Positions 45,791-57,069 of a stretch of 64,000 bases of DNA are shown in pieces. Location of the stretch: the NCBI GenBank assembly GCA_050084985.1, contig JBITNC010000001.1, forward strand, positions 67,146,001 through 67,210,000, given 5' to 3'. The notes beneath the pieces are model-generated. The model saw only the letters and a program-made list of their open reading frames with translations, was not told the origin of the DNA and did not search any database. Position numbers and translations under genes: made by a program. Positions within the stretch are counted from its first letter, which is position 1. Every line of letters begins with the position of its first letter. The stretch is from Nageia nagi. Lineage: Eukaryota > Pinophyta.

Positions 45791-46161
45791 CACTCTTCAG
45801 AATGAACTATCCATCGCCCAAAGCCAATATCAAGGCAATGCTCCTCATTGCCTTTGCAAAAATAAGGTCCCTAAAACCTTGTATTAAGGGGTGTATTGTG
45901 CAGACACAACAAGTGGGACATACGCGCACAATTGTAGAAATTTGGCTCCGAAGTTGAACTTCAAAGTGCAATATTGCACTCTTCAAAATGAACTATCTGT
46001 CGCCCAAAGCCAATATCAAGGCAATCCTCCTCATTGCCTTTGCAAAAATAGGGTCCCCAAAATCTTGTATTTTGGGGTGTGTTGTGCAAGCACAACAAGT
46101 GGGACCTGTGCGCACGATTATAGAAATTTGGCTTCGGAGTTGAACTTCAAAGTGCAATATC
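45791..46161 (+). repeat. 186-bp tandem duplication across the insertion junction
   Basis: The copies begin at 45,791 and 45,977 (both cactcttc(a/a)(g/a)aatgaacta). Each contains the last ~120 bp of the 4.2-kb insert plus ~65 bp of E1 LTR (from AGTGGGAC to aagtgcaatat). The duplication therefore happened after the insertion. The copies have since diverged by visible substitutions. Confidence 0.85.
46055..46097. repeat. double hairpin at insert terminus
   Basis: CCCCAAAAT-cttgt-ATTTTGGGG (46,055-46,077) is followed by TGTTGTGC-AA-GCACAACA (46,080-46,097). Both have perfect arms. The second hairpin is the physical end of the element. Confidence 0.85.
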
Positions 46162-46310
46162 TCCTTCGTTTCCTAATGAAACCATGTCGCGTAACCTATC
46201 AAAATGTTTTGCAGAAGATGCTCTATCCATCTCAAAAAATGAATCGGCAATTTGTGTCTTGTGACAAAAGTTATGCCTTCTACAAGGTTTCTCAAAATTG
46301 GGTCATTATA
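46098..46310 (-). repeat. E1 5' LTR, outer part
   Basis: Continues the E1 LTR interrupted at 41,871 (shared with 37,402-37,624: gggacctgtgc, tcaaaatgttt, gatgctctat, ttctacaa(g/a)g). The terminal TG has become TA (TATAATGACC on the minus strand). Confidence 0.75.
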
Positions 46311-47879
46311 GTACATGTGAAACTAGTTCTCACACAACCCCCTTTGGATCAGAATCGAGCTCTGGTGTAGATCAACCATGATGATGATGTTTTTATCCCT
46401 AAGGAATTCGGCCATCTCATGATGTTGTGCAATTTCATGTATTTAAGGAAGGGATGCCTAGTTGGAAAATTATCACTTCGACATCAAATCTCCTTCTTCA
46501 AGGAGCAGTTGCTTATTCTCTTTTGTGGACAAAAATCCACAATAGAGACCTTGGGAATGAAAACCCTCTTGGTTTAGGAGAGCTTAGGCACAAAAACCTC
46601 TAATCCATTCATTGGAGGATTCATCTAGGGCTTCATGGATACTTTAGCATTCGAGTTTGTGCATTCGAGGAGTCTTGGAGGGGAGTGCCCATCTTTAGGA
46701 GGCATCTTGGTGTATCTTGCACCCTTCTTCAACCTTCTAAGTGGTTTACCTTGCCTTGGAGAGCCAAGGACACACGTTTGAGTACTTTCATATACTTATA
46801 TCAGCACCTCAGAGGCTCACCCTTCTTCTAGGGTGCCATACTTGCTCCCTTGTGATTCATATTTGTTCATTTTGGTATATGGAGATGAATGGTACTCAAT
46901 TATGATTTTTTTGAAGTAAATGCATGCATTCTTTATTTTGAGTTCCGATTAGGGCATAAATTGTTTAAATATGAAATAATTGGTGCATAGAAGTGTATGG
47001 ATGAAATTGGTTTTAAAGTTAAAATTCATAAACTAGGGAATCATTTGGCAATTCTGAAATTAAAAGGATAATTCATGCTTTTTCATAGTTTGGATCATTA
47101 CATGACTATACACACAAAGAAATGTCAAGTGATTTAGATCCTTGTTGGTTGCATATTATATATGTGATTGGAAAATTCAATAAGGTATTAACTTCACTCC
47201 AATAGCTTACAAGAAGTTTCCTTTGAATTTTTCCTTCCTACCTTCATTTTTTTTGCAAAATACATTTTTGGTATATACACCTTGTCATCTAGTTACCCCA
47301 CTAGCCTATTTGATACAAATTTCATAATATCTAAACTTTTAAATGCAAAACATTTTTATATACCTAGGTTTTCTTTCAAATACCTAAACAAAAGGGGCTG
47401 ATTAATTTTGAGTCTAGAAACCTTTCAAGTCTTTTGTTGTCATCCTCTTACAAATAAAGGCATTTTTGAATCCAAACTAAAATTTTGACAAAATTTTTAC
47501 AAAACATCTTCAGAATATTCTTGATAGAATATTTTAAACCCTTTACGTTCAAAAGGTTTTTATGTTACCATTTTACGTCCATTGGTATCTATATTAAAAC
47601 AACTTGCAACTAGGTAAAATCCAATCACTTATCACTTAGTAGGAAGTAGGAAAAACTCTTTCCACCAAGGTTACTTGTTAGAATTATCTAGAAAAATTAA
47701 GCACACATTAATCTTCAATGATCTATAGATATACATTTTTAGTGGTACAACGAAGCCTCAAGAGCTAACAAATGCATAAGAATTAGCCACTTGAAAACAC
47801 AAAAATTCAAAATCTCTTGCCCTAATTAGAGCATCAATTTGTGTAGGAAGTTTATTGACACATTAGCAATTTTGACACA
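46311..47879. other. no recognisable gene
   Basis: 1.5 kb of non-coding sequence. 'atttaagg' near 46,440 could be a weak TATA of an old LTR, but no partner was found. Confidence 0.4.
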
Positions 47880-50301
47880 TCATGGGAAGCATACAAACAA
47901 CTTAAAGACTTATATGACTCACAATCAAAATTAAAATTCATTTAACTCCAATTGAGGTCATTCAACATTGAGCTGAAAAACAAAGATATCATATCTAGCC
48001 TCAAAAATAAAATAATCAATATAGATGTTGTAGGAGAAAACATAGATATCTATTCGACAACCTTCTTGAGTGTCTCTATATGAGTGACCGATTGAAAGTA
48101 CTCACATTTGATAGTTTGCTTCACAAGTTAGTTGAACATGAGAAAACATTTGGAAGAAATATAGTTGAAACAAATGGTGAAACAATCTATATTGCACAAT
48201 AGAAAAGCAAGCATCACACCCAAGGTTCCTCTTTCAAGGTATTAATAGTGAGTGTGGTAGAGAAAAAGATAGAAATTTTAGAGGAAGGGGAGCTAGACAA
48301 AATTCACATCATGCAAACAAATATAATCTCTTTTGGAACAGATGTAAAAATAGAAAAGGACATGAAGCCAATCGATGTCTTGCAACATGAAATAAAATAG
48401 AAAATGAGCTACAACAAGAAAGAGGAAAGACTCTTTATTCAACTCACAATGTGATTGATCATTTCCATTCTGAAGTTGTTGGTCATGCCCTTCTAACAGT
48501 AGTCTATATAATTTTATAAATAACCTTTCATATGCATCCTGGTTTAATAAAAGGCTTATGAAGATAGGATCCACCAAACACATGACTTTTCGCCATGAAT
48601 TCTTTGAGGAGTTTGATGAAAATGTCATTGGCATAGTCTACTTGGTAGATAAATCCTACATTACTCCTCCATCAGTTAGTACCATATGTCTTGAATTGCT
48701 TGAACTCCCAAGTTTCTTACTTCAGGATGTATTGTATCTAAAACAATTGTGTGGAAACCTTTTGTCCCTTGTCCTCATTTCAGAACAAGGTCATTTTTCT
48801 AAATTCGAATAGGAGAATAACTCTTAATATGGAAACACAAAAAGTATTATCAACTGCTCTTATGAATTGAATCTAGAAGAAGATAAAGAATCAAAATCCT
48901 TCAAAGATGTGACTCAAAAAGGTGGAGGAATGTTATGCAAAGCGAATATGATGGTTTTATCAAGAAAGAGACATGAAAGTTGGTTTATTCTTCACTAGAA
49001 TTCAAGCTAATTGGATCCAAGTGGATCTACAAGATCAAGTACAAATTAGATGCCTCATATGACAAACATAAAGCAAGGCATGTTGCAAAAGGTTATGCAC
49101 AAAAAGAAACAATTGACCATGAAGAGACATTTGGATCTATAGTAAAGTGGACCCCCATTCGGACTTTGTTGGTATATTATGAATTTTCAAATGGACATCA
49201 AGCTACAATTTTAAATGTGGTTCTTAAAGAAACAATTCTTACGATGCAACCTAAAGGTTTTGTAGTCAAAGGATAGAAACATATGGTTTGCAAGCCAATA
49301 AACTCATTGTATGGATTAAAACAAGCCCCTGGACATTCATATGACAAACTCATTGAAACCTCTTGAAAATCACATTTCAACACTTTGATCTTAATGATGC
49401 TACACTTTTTGTCAAGAAAGTTGACAAAATTGTTGTGTATTTGGTTGTTTATGTTGATGGTCTATTCATAACAAGAAACAATGAGAAGTACATTGCATAA
49501 GTAAAAGGAAACTTGAAAAAGGGATTTGAAATGACTAACTTGGGACATCGTCACCACTATTTAGGTATTGAAGTAACTCAAAAGCCTAGTTACATTTTCA
49601 TCTTTCAACAAAAGTACTTTGGAGAGCTTTTGGAAAAGGTTGAAATGATAAATTATAACACTATAAGTATTGCAATAGAGCAAAACTTAAAGTTGTCAAA
49701 AAATGATGGTGAAAACTTTGAAAATCTAACAAATTATAGATAATTTGTTGGTAGTCTCATCTATGTTACAGCAACAAGACTTGATATCTCTTTTGTTATG
49801 GGAGACATGGCAAGGTTTGTGCAACAACCACATCAATATTATTGGATTGTGGCAAAAAGTGTTCTTTAATACCTAAAAGGTACTCAAAATCTTGGACTCA
49901 AATATTGTAAGACAATTTCAAACTAGTTCGCTACTTAGATTCAAATTATGCAAGATATAAAAGAGATAAAAAGTTCACCTCAAGCTTTCTAATGAATTTC
50001 AAAACTTTTTATCTTATCGGCAATAATCTCTTAGAGTCAAGGAAGTAGTCAGCTCCAACAACTTCAAAAGGAGAACAAAAATAAATGGCATTGAATACTT
50101 GAAGATTTGTAGGAGAAATAGGTCCATGCAGCACTACACATGGTTCATAATGCCTCTACAATCAAGTTAGCCAAGAGTCCAATTTTCTGTGTCCAAACCA
50201 AACATATCAATATGAAGTACCATTTGATTCATCATCATATAAAATTTGGCAATGTACAAATCAAACACTATCCTACAACAAAGAAATAGACAAACACCTT
50301 C
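47880..50301 (+). mobile_element. decayed Ty1/copia element 1
   Basis: The order is plant copia: gag remnant with a knuckle-like CKNRKGHEANRC (near 48,345), then protease text GSTKHMTFRHEFFEEF (48,558 on). Here the D-S-G active site reads KIGS. The RT follows from 48,935, and an RNase H tail (KSPIFCVQTKHINMKYHLIH) runs to 50,290. The ~100 bp between protease and RT leave no room for integrase, so that domain is deleted. Interrupted at 50,302 by element 2. LTRs not located. Confidence 0.7.
48935..49930 (+). pseudogene. copia RT (RVT_2) of element 1
   Basis: IGSKWIYKIKYKLDASYDKH, KARHVAKGYAQKETIDHEET and VKWTPIRTLL mark the RT N-terminus. The catalytic box reads VYVDG instead of YVDD (near 49,450). 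The LGHRHHYLGIEV and VGSLIYVTATRLDISF blocks follow. A TAG at 49,274-49,276 stands where the family has Gln (KG-stop-KHMVC). Inactive. Confidence 0.8.
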
Positions 50302-51976
50302 ACAAGAAGGTGGAGAGGAAGATGTATTCTCAACAACCCCCAAAGACAACTTCCTTCACCCCAAGCAAGCCACGCAACTCAAGGAAACAAGGGGATGCAA
50401 AAGGTTTAGTGAAGATGTCCGCAATCTACTGCTGAGTAGGAAGATACTCCAAGCGAGAATGCCATGCTGAATGTATTGGCGAATGAAATGCATATGAACC
50501 TCGACGTGCTTAGTACGCTGATGCTCAACATGATTGCGAGAAATGTGGATGGTGCTTTGGTTGTCACAACAAAGAACTGTATCCTGATCCTGTGGGAAAC
50601 CAAACTCTACCAAAAATTGTCTAAGCCAAAGAGCCTCTTGACTTGCTGTAATCATTACCTTTTACTCTATCTCAATGGATGAAAGTGCAATAGCTTGTTG
50701 CTTCTTGCACAATTTTTTTCACCTTACACTTGCTCTTGTTGCATCACAAAATGGTCTATTTTTTAGATGGATGTGAAGAGTGCCTTTTTGTACGAAGATT
50801 TGCAAGAAGAGACCTATATGGAGCAGCCCTTTGGATTTGTCCAGGATCCTTAACTTGTTTTCACCTTAGGAAGTCTCTCTATGGCCTCAAGAAAGCACCT
50901 CGTGCTTGGTATGAAGAGATGGATTCCCTTATCCTCTCTATTGATTTTTGTGCGGTGTCAAGTAGACCCTTAAAATTTATATTTTTGCAAGATAGAGAGG
51001 ACATCACCATTATTGTTTTGTATGTTGATGATCTCCTACTCAATAGTAGCTCCAATACCCACATTTAGTCTATTCAACAATCTTTTTTGATTGCTTTGAG
51101 ATGGAAAACCTTGGACTTGCTCACTATTTTCTTGGATTTCAGGTTTCTCAAACAAATTCAAGTATTTCAGTTTGTCAACAGAAGTATGCTCTATATCTTC
51201 TTCAACGACTTCAACTACCTGATTGCAAGCCATCTTTGACACCTTTTCAAATGGGAGTTCCATTGACTACTTGTAGTTCACCTTTATTAATGCTACTTTG
51301 TTTCAACAATTAGTCGGTAGTCTCTTGTATCTCACGCATACTCAACTTGATATCTTCAATGCAACTGAGCTTGTTTCTTGGTATACACAATCCCCACACA
51401 AGACTCATTGGCAGGCAACCAAGAGGATTATTCATTATGTGAGGGGTACTACACACTTTGGTTTGCATTATACCAAAGATGATCCAATATTGGTTGGCTA
51501 AATTGATTCTGATTGGGTATGTTCTTTCAATGATTGTCATTCTACTTTTGGCTATGTATTTTGTGTTGGCACCTCTCCCATTGCTTGGTCGTGCAAGAAG
51601 CAACAAGCTATTGCACTTTCATCCATTGAGGCAGAGTACAAGGCAATGATTACAACAAGTCAAGAGGCTCTTTGGCTTAGACAATTGTTGGTAGAGTTTG
51701 GTTTCCCATAGGATTAGGCTACAATTCTTTATTGTGACAACCAAAGCACCATCCACATTTCTCACAATCATGTTGACCATCAACGTACTAAGCACATCAA
51801 GGTTCACATGCATTTCATTCGCCAACACATTCAGGATGGCATTCGAGGCTTGGAGTATCTTCCTACTCAACAGTAGATTGCATCGCCTCGTTTCCTTGAG
51901 TTGCATGGCTTCCTTGGGGTGAAGGAAGTTGTCTTTGGGGGTTGTTGACAAGATATCTTCCTCTCCACCTTCTTGT
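50302..51976. repeat. ~400-bp inverted repeat around copia RT
   Basis: Arm 50,302-50,710 (begins acaagaaggtggagag, ends gcttcttgcac) is inverted relative to 51,591-51,976 (begins gtgcaagaagc, ends ccaccttcttgt). The left arm has about 20-25 extra bases near 50,400. The loop is about 880 bp of RT. Minus-strand text in the left arm (QEALWLRQFLVEFGFPQD) equals plus-strand text in the right arm. Confidence 0.9.
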
Positions 51977-52150
51977 CTCTATTGGCAAATGGTTTTTTCC
52001 CATGTGATTTTTCATCATCTACAAGAGAGATTCATGTGATAGCTATTGTACATGAGTACCTTATTAGGCCTTGTTGTCGGCACTCATCTTTGTGGATCTT
52101 GCCACTTTCTTATTTGTTGGTTAAGTTTCCATACTCCCTCTTGGCATCGC

Positions 52151-52290
52151 TTAAGTGGAGGGTGTTAGAGTAGCTATCTTAAGCTCACTAGTATAGTTAT
52201 TTGATTTATTTCTCACACACATGTGAGGATTACCAATACAAAATTGTGCAACATTTGTTACACAAGTAACCTTTAGGTTTCAATTTGAAC
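52151..52290 (+). repeat. PPT and truncated LTR of copia element 2
   Basis: TTAAGTGGAGGG then TGTTAGAGTAGC is the usual plant copia arrangement of PPT and LTR start. The right edge is uncertain because no second LTR exists in the window. Confidence 0.5.
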
Positions 52291-55200
52291 TATTTATTAA
52301 CTTTGCTTGGCCTAATAGGGAGCACAAAATTGACACTTTACAAAAATCAAATAAAACATTTAAATAAATACCTTTTACATAGTCAAAATCTATATTAAAA
52401 AATGATACAAAATTCAAATGAAGTCTCGTGTTCTTGTCCCTATGAAGATCTTCCAAAATAGACTTCATGCAAAATAAAAAGGCAACTTCTTAAAAACACA
52501 TAAATGGTCAAACCTATCCTGATATGGTTGGAGACCTATCCTTACTCTGAAGGCTAAGAAGGATAGACAAGATCATGGATGAGCACGTTATTTATAAACA
52601 AAGCGAATGGTGGGTATTGTCCCTTTTACTTTCGATTGCTTATGAAGGCCTATGCTAAAGGAACTTCAAAGTAAAATAGTTGAAGCTTGAAAAAAAGCAT
52701 AGTTGGTAAAGCTTAGATGCTTATCCTAAATGGTCATAGGAGACATGATAATACTTGATAGTTATCGAGCACTCCCTTTGTCAATAGCAATAAGACATAA
52801 AATGGATAAAACATAAAATATAAATAGAACAAGATAATCTTGCAATGATAATTTAGAAATGATATTTTCACAAATGAAGTTTCAAGCATCATAATTTCAT
52901 AAGATCTTTCAAGATGATGATCGCAGAATTTTTCAGAAAGATAATAGGAAAAGATCATTTGAAAAGTGATATTTCAAAATATGAAAATTGCACAAATAAT
53001 ATTTCAAGCACTGATACTTAGAGAAATGATAATGCAAAAATGTTGTTTCAAACATGATAGATGAAAAATTGTGATTTTCTAGCTATTATTTCAAAGAACA
53101 TGTTGCAAAAGTAATAATAAAAAAATGATGTTTCAATATGCAATTTCAAAAAATACAAAAATGATAATTTCCTATTATTTTAGAAGATGATTGAAATGAA
53201 ATAGCAGATGTTCAGATTTTACACATACAACTAATAGTTTTCTGAGTTTTTTTATGAAAGATATGACAGTATAAGAACTCAGGTATAGAATGTTGGATGT
53301 GTGTCTTAGAGCACTAACATTCTGAGACTGCATCTCTCAAAGCATAGGAATTCTAGAAATTGGTTTTTTGAGATGAAGAAAAATAGGAAAATGCAGAAAT
53401 AGTATAGTTTATCATGAACATGCAAAAAATACAGAAAGTATGAAAGAAACAAATGCTAAAGCTTAAGTATAGTACCTTTTGAAGTGTATGATGTTCATAG
53501 GATTCAGAGTCCTTTACCAACCATTGTTTAAAACTTGTATGATACAAGGGATTGCCCCATTACCCAAAGAAATGAACACTATTCCTACCCCTGCTAAATA
53601 GGCATATTTGGAGCCATTGGAGAATAGTTTCCATATATGATCTTAATTTTCTGCAAAATTCACACATTTGTATGGAGATTCTTCATTAGCAGTGTTACTA
53701 TTACTTGCATAAGTTCTTGTTTAGCCCTGAAGATTGTTACTTTGATTATGCAATAGACTTGGTTTCTCCGAAACAAAACAAAAAAAATAAATCAATACAA
53801 ATCACAAGTCAAAGATTAAAAAAATTCGACCAAAGTAAGAAATAAAAATCAAAGATGCAGTTGAGAAGCTCGTCCTTAAGACAAGCAAAATTCGAAATCA
53901 AAGGTAAAAATTACAAGGGCAAGATGTAAAGGGAGAAATTGCGTGATAATTGGGATAACCAAAAAGAAAGAAAATGTATTAAAGACCACATGTGACCAAA
54001 AGTGATCAGTGGCATTGGAGCTTACATGAGTGATAAGTTTGCAAACAAGGACCAAGATGGCCCATGCTACATCTAAATCAAACTAAGAATAGGTACAAGA
54101 AAGGGTTAAAAACCCTAGAGATGAGCATAAAGCCAAAGGGAAATACAAGGTAACAATGAGAAATCAATGAGATATCACACTAAGAATAAAGAAGACATAG
54201 CTTAAACACAATCCCAAATAAGTGGTTGGGGTGCAATCCCCTAGACTATGAGGCCAATGTCTATGACAACTTTGTTGGTGGTGAAGAAGGACATGTAAGC
54301 ACATCCTAGTGTGACGAGGGGGAGGTGAAGGGTTTTCTTGTGATCTCTTATGGGCACCCTTGTCTAAGGAGGATTGGAAGAAGGATGTGATACAAGGCAC
54401 CTTGTAAGGTTTGTGATACAAGATGCTTCCTAAGAAGGAAAGCCTCTTGCAGGAAGAGTTACATCTCTGATCTAGGTACAAAAATAAGGTTGAAATTGAA
54501 CTATGGGAATCTCAAAAGAGGTAGTGGTATCTACCCTAAATCTCATAGTAAACCACCTATGAGAAGTCAAAGGGACAATGGACAAAACTCATACCCTTAT
54601 AAGGTTACAATGTAGAGGTGCAGCCACCTACGAGCCATGATTTCAAATAAAGTAGGGAAGGTTTCAAAGTTAGAACAAGGCTTCTATTAGTCATAATTAA
54701 TTCCTTAATTGGTTGATTGAGAAGACATGTTTTATTAGTTACATATATGTGGGCTATGTAGCAATACATCTATCATTTTTCTTTATTTATACTTCAATGA
54801 CTACCATACTTAATAATGGTTGTCTTTAACCAATGTGGTTTTGAAATAGAGGTGAAAAATTACTTCCAAAATGAGCCCATTAAGAACACAGTCATGCACA
54901 AACTAAACTATCACCACAATTGACTCCTTGATCCAAATGAGGAAAACAAGATGGGCAACAATTCAATCACTGCCAAGAAAAAATGTATTTTATGGTTGCG
55001 TGTCATGCATGTATTCTTATTTTTTATGAACATTATCCTTATATTGCACTTTTCAAATTCCATTTGTTTTTAACGCATACTATTATACATTAAATTGCAT
55101 TCTATATCATTAATCCATTTTGTTTATCCATGATGCTTATTATTGTTCATTTTCGAAACAAAAGGGAAAAAATAATAGCTCTATTTACAAAGAACATAAA

Positions 55201-55705
55201 GCATGGTACAATTTTCCTCAATTTTTTCCTCATCTGGCACTAAAGGGCATGCCAAAGGCCTCAAGAGTTCACTTTGTAGTACCATACTACTTACCTCCCT
55301 TGACCTTTCACTTACAAGTCGAGGCTTGCACAATGGACTAGATCAAGATGATCACTCCTCTCTAGTACAGCTAGGTACCGACAGGCTTAACCTGTACTCC
55401 AAGGAATTCTCCTGATGAAGTGTCCCTAGCTAACACAGAAAAGCCACCCCTCCACTTAAGTAGGTGACTCCAGCAACCTTATTAGGGTTGTGCCTACATG
55501 GTACAACCTATCCCCATCAATTCTAGAACAACCTACATAGTACATTGCAAGGCAATCATAGGCCCATTTTCAAACTCTCATAAACTAGGGACATAAAATT
55601 GGACAAATATATAAATCATGAGAAAAGTAAGCACTCGCATAAGCATATCTACATTGGCATAATCTTGGATAAACGACTACTTATTACAAAATGACTATAA
55701 AATAA
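52291..55705. other. no recognisable gene
   Basis: About 3.4 kb of A+T-rich sequence with only short ORFs on both strands, none with a recognised motif. At 52,840-53,180 a loose run of '(a)tgataattt(c/a)a' and 'atgatatttca' phrases repeats every 25-40 bp. A unique-looking stretch at 55,200-55,560 also shows nothing assignable. Confidence 0.45.
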
Positions 55706-56122
55706 AGGGAAACTTACCAAAATAGCCCTATAAGCTCATGAAATTGCGAAAATACAACTAAATCTTTAGAAATTACAAAAATACGCCTATAAGTTCATGA
55801 AATTGCGGAAATATCCCTCTATCGTTGGAAATTACAGAAATGCCCTGAAAGTTTTCAAAATTACAAAATACCTCTACTTTTTTTCTTGTTTTTGGGGTAT
55901 TATAAAATTTTAAATTATTATAAAAATTTTGAATTATTATAAAAAATTCAGTTATTATAAAAAAAAAATTAAGTTATTATAAAATTTTGAATTAATATAA
56001 AATTTTAAATTATTTTGAAAAATAAAAAAGTAAGGATATTCCTATAATCTTGAAAACATTCAAGGGTATTTCTATAATTCTCAAAGATTGAGGGGTATTC
56101 TCGTAATTTCATGAACTTAAAG

Positions 56123-56929
56123 TGAAATGACACCATTTGTGAGATTTCTGTTTGTACATAGGTGTGGAGTGGTGTGTGGTGTGAATTTTGTGATTTTTGG
56201 TTAAGTGTGGTTTTTATTAGCAAAAAAATAAAACAAAAGAAGAAAATAATAAAAGAAACGGGGAATAATGATGATTAAGAGGGTTATTAGTGTGTTTAAT
56301 GAAAAGTGTCACCCTCAACAAAGAAATAGAAAATTGCCTATAAAAGGAGGAGATGGACATTCATTTAGGACATCTTTGAATATCTGAAATTATTATTCTC
56401 TCATTGTATTTGGTTGCATAAGCTGCTACAAACCCTCATGCAGACAAAAACCCCAGGATATTAGCTTAGAGGATGAAAACCCTCTTGACCAAGAAACCTA
56501 GGACGAAAACCCTAGAGTTTCCTTTTGAGGTAAATCCATCTATGGTTTACAATTGCACTTATTGCTTCAGATCTTGGTGAGCTCCCAGATTTCTATTCAC
56601 CCATTGTAGGGCTTAGCACAAGGTTTTCCCATAATTGATCGGATTGGAGACTCAAGGACTCCCAAATCAACCCTGAAGGAGGGACATTGGCTGTGTTATA
56701 CATCATATCTGTCATAGGAGAGAGCCATTGCATTACTGAGCTCTGTTTCATCATTTTCAGACAGTTTTGAGGCCATTGGAGAGCCACTGAGGACGTTGGC
56801 TGTGTTATACAATTTTTTCAGTTGTTTAGATGCCCTAAATTGGAAATTTTGTTTCAGATTTGATATATTGATATAACTCTGAGTTGTGGCATACAATAAT
56901 CATTCTTTGTGTCTAAGTAGGACATTACA
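56123..56929 (+). repeat. 5' LTR of chromovirus (807 bp, internally deleted)
   Basis: Runs from TGAAATGACACC to GGACATTACA. Compared with the 3' LTR it lacks about 500 bp, between 'ttttgaggccattgga' and 'gttgtttagatgcc'. The junction carries an extra copy of 'acgttggctgtgttatac', a phrase that normally occurs once, ~110 bp upstream. Confidence 0.9.
56339..56347 (+). promoter_or_regulatory. TATA box of 5' LTR
   Basis: TATAAAAGG about 215 bp into the LTR; conserved as TATAAAAGA at 62,040 in the 3' LTR. Confidence 0.7.
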
Positions 56930-56930
56930 A

Positions 56931-56949
56931 TGGTATCAAAGCTAAGATA
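56931..56949 (+). other. primer binding site
   Basis: TGGTATCAAAGCTAAGAT, one base after the LTR end, is the initiator-tRNA-Met-type PBS with minor changes (consensus TGGTATCAGAGC). Confidence 0.85.
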
Positions 56950-57069
56950 TTGTCAACCTGTGAGGAGACATAGCAATATTTTATAAAATCCAGCAATTTT
57001 CAAAGGGTTTTCTCATCTTCTACGAATCAAATACCCCCCATTCACACATACTATCTCAGAGGTAGAAGA

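Larger units (their letters stand above)
41872..46097 (+). mobile_element. 4.2-kb nested insertion, probable giant solo LTR
   Basis: It starts TGTTGGGAAGG and ends GCACAACA, with TGTT/AACA termini, and is flanked by AGTGG at 41,867-41,871 and 46,098-46,102. The uninterrupted E1 LTR at 37,4xx reads straight across (gtgagtgggacctg), so both edges are exact. No PBS, PPT pair, internal LTR or coding motif was found, which favours a solo LTR or a non-coding derivative. The interior holds a ~183-bp tandem array and a ~39-bp repeat tract. The last 43 bp form two successive hairpins. Confidence 0.8.
37101..46310 (-). mobile_element. E1: non-autonomous-looking LTR retrotransposon, interrupted
   Basis: On the minus strand: 5' LTR (46,310-46,098 plus 41,871-40,668), PBS at 40,665-40,654, internal region to 37,638, PPT at 37,637-37,625 and a truncated 3' LTR (37,624-37,101). 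The two LTRs share the start TGTAATGACC (TATAATGACC in the 5' copy), the TATA region and the surrounding ~500 bp. The internal region encodes no RT, integrase or protease that I can read. The 5' LTR contains a 4,226-bp insertion. Target duplications cannot be checked because the left end is truncated against copy D. Confidence 0.7.
50302..52290 (+). mobile_element. decayed Ty1/copia element 2 with inverted ends
   Basis: Plus-strand copia RT from about 50,750 (KSLYGLKKAPRAWYEEMDSL, IIVLYVDDLLLNSS with intact YVDD), then RNase H to 51,950, PPT AAGTGGAGGG and LTR start TGTTAGAG at 52,163. The left end, however, is a reverse-complement copy of the RNase H end (50,302-50,710). Gag, protease, integrase and the 5' LTR are absent. 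Stops throughout. Confidence 0.7.

Noticed and set aside
45891-46370. 159-codon plus ORF
   Set aside because: Lies across the 186-bp tandem duplication and the E1 LTR end; internal repetition explains its length.
55120-55415. possible host exon (two overlapping ~70-codon ORFs)
   Set aside because: No conserved motif, splice context or codon bias could be recognised; too short to support.
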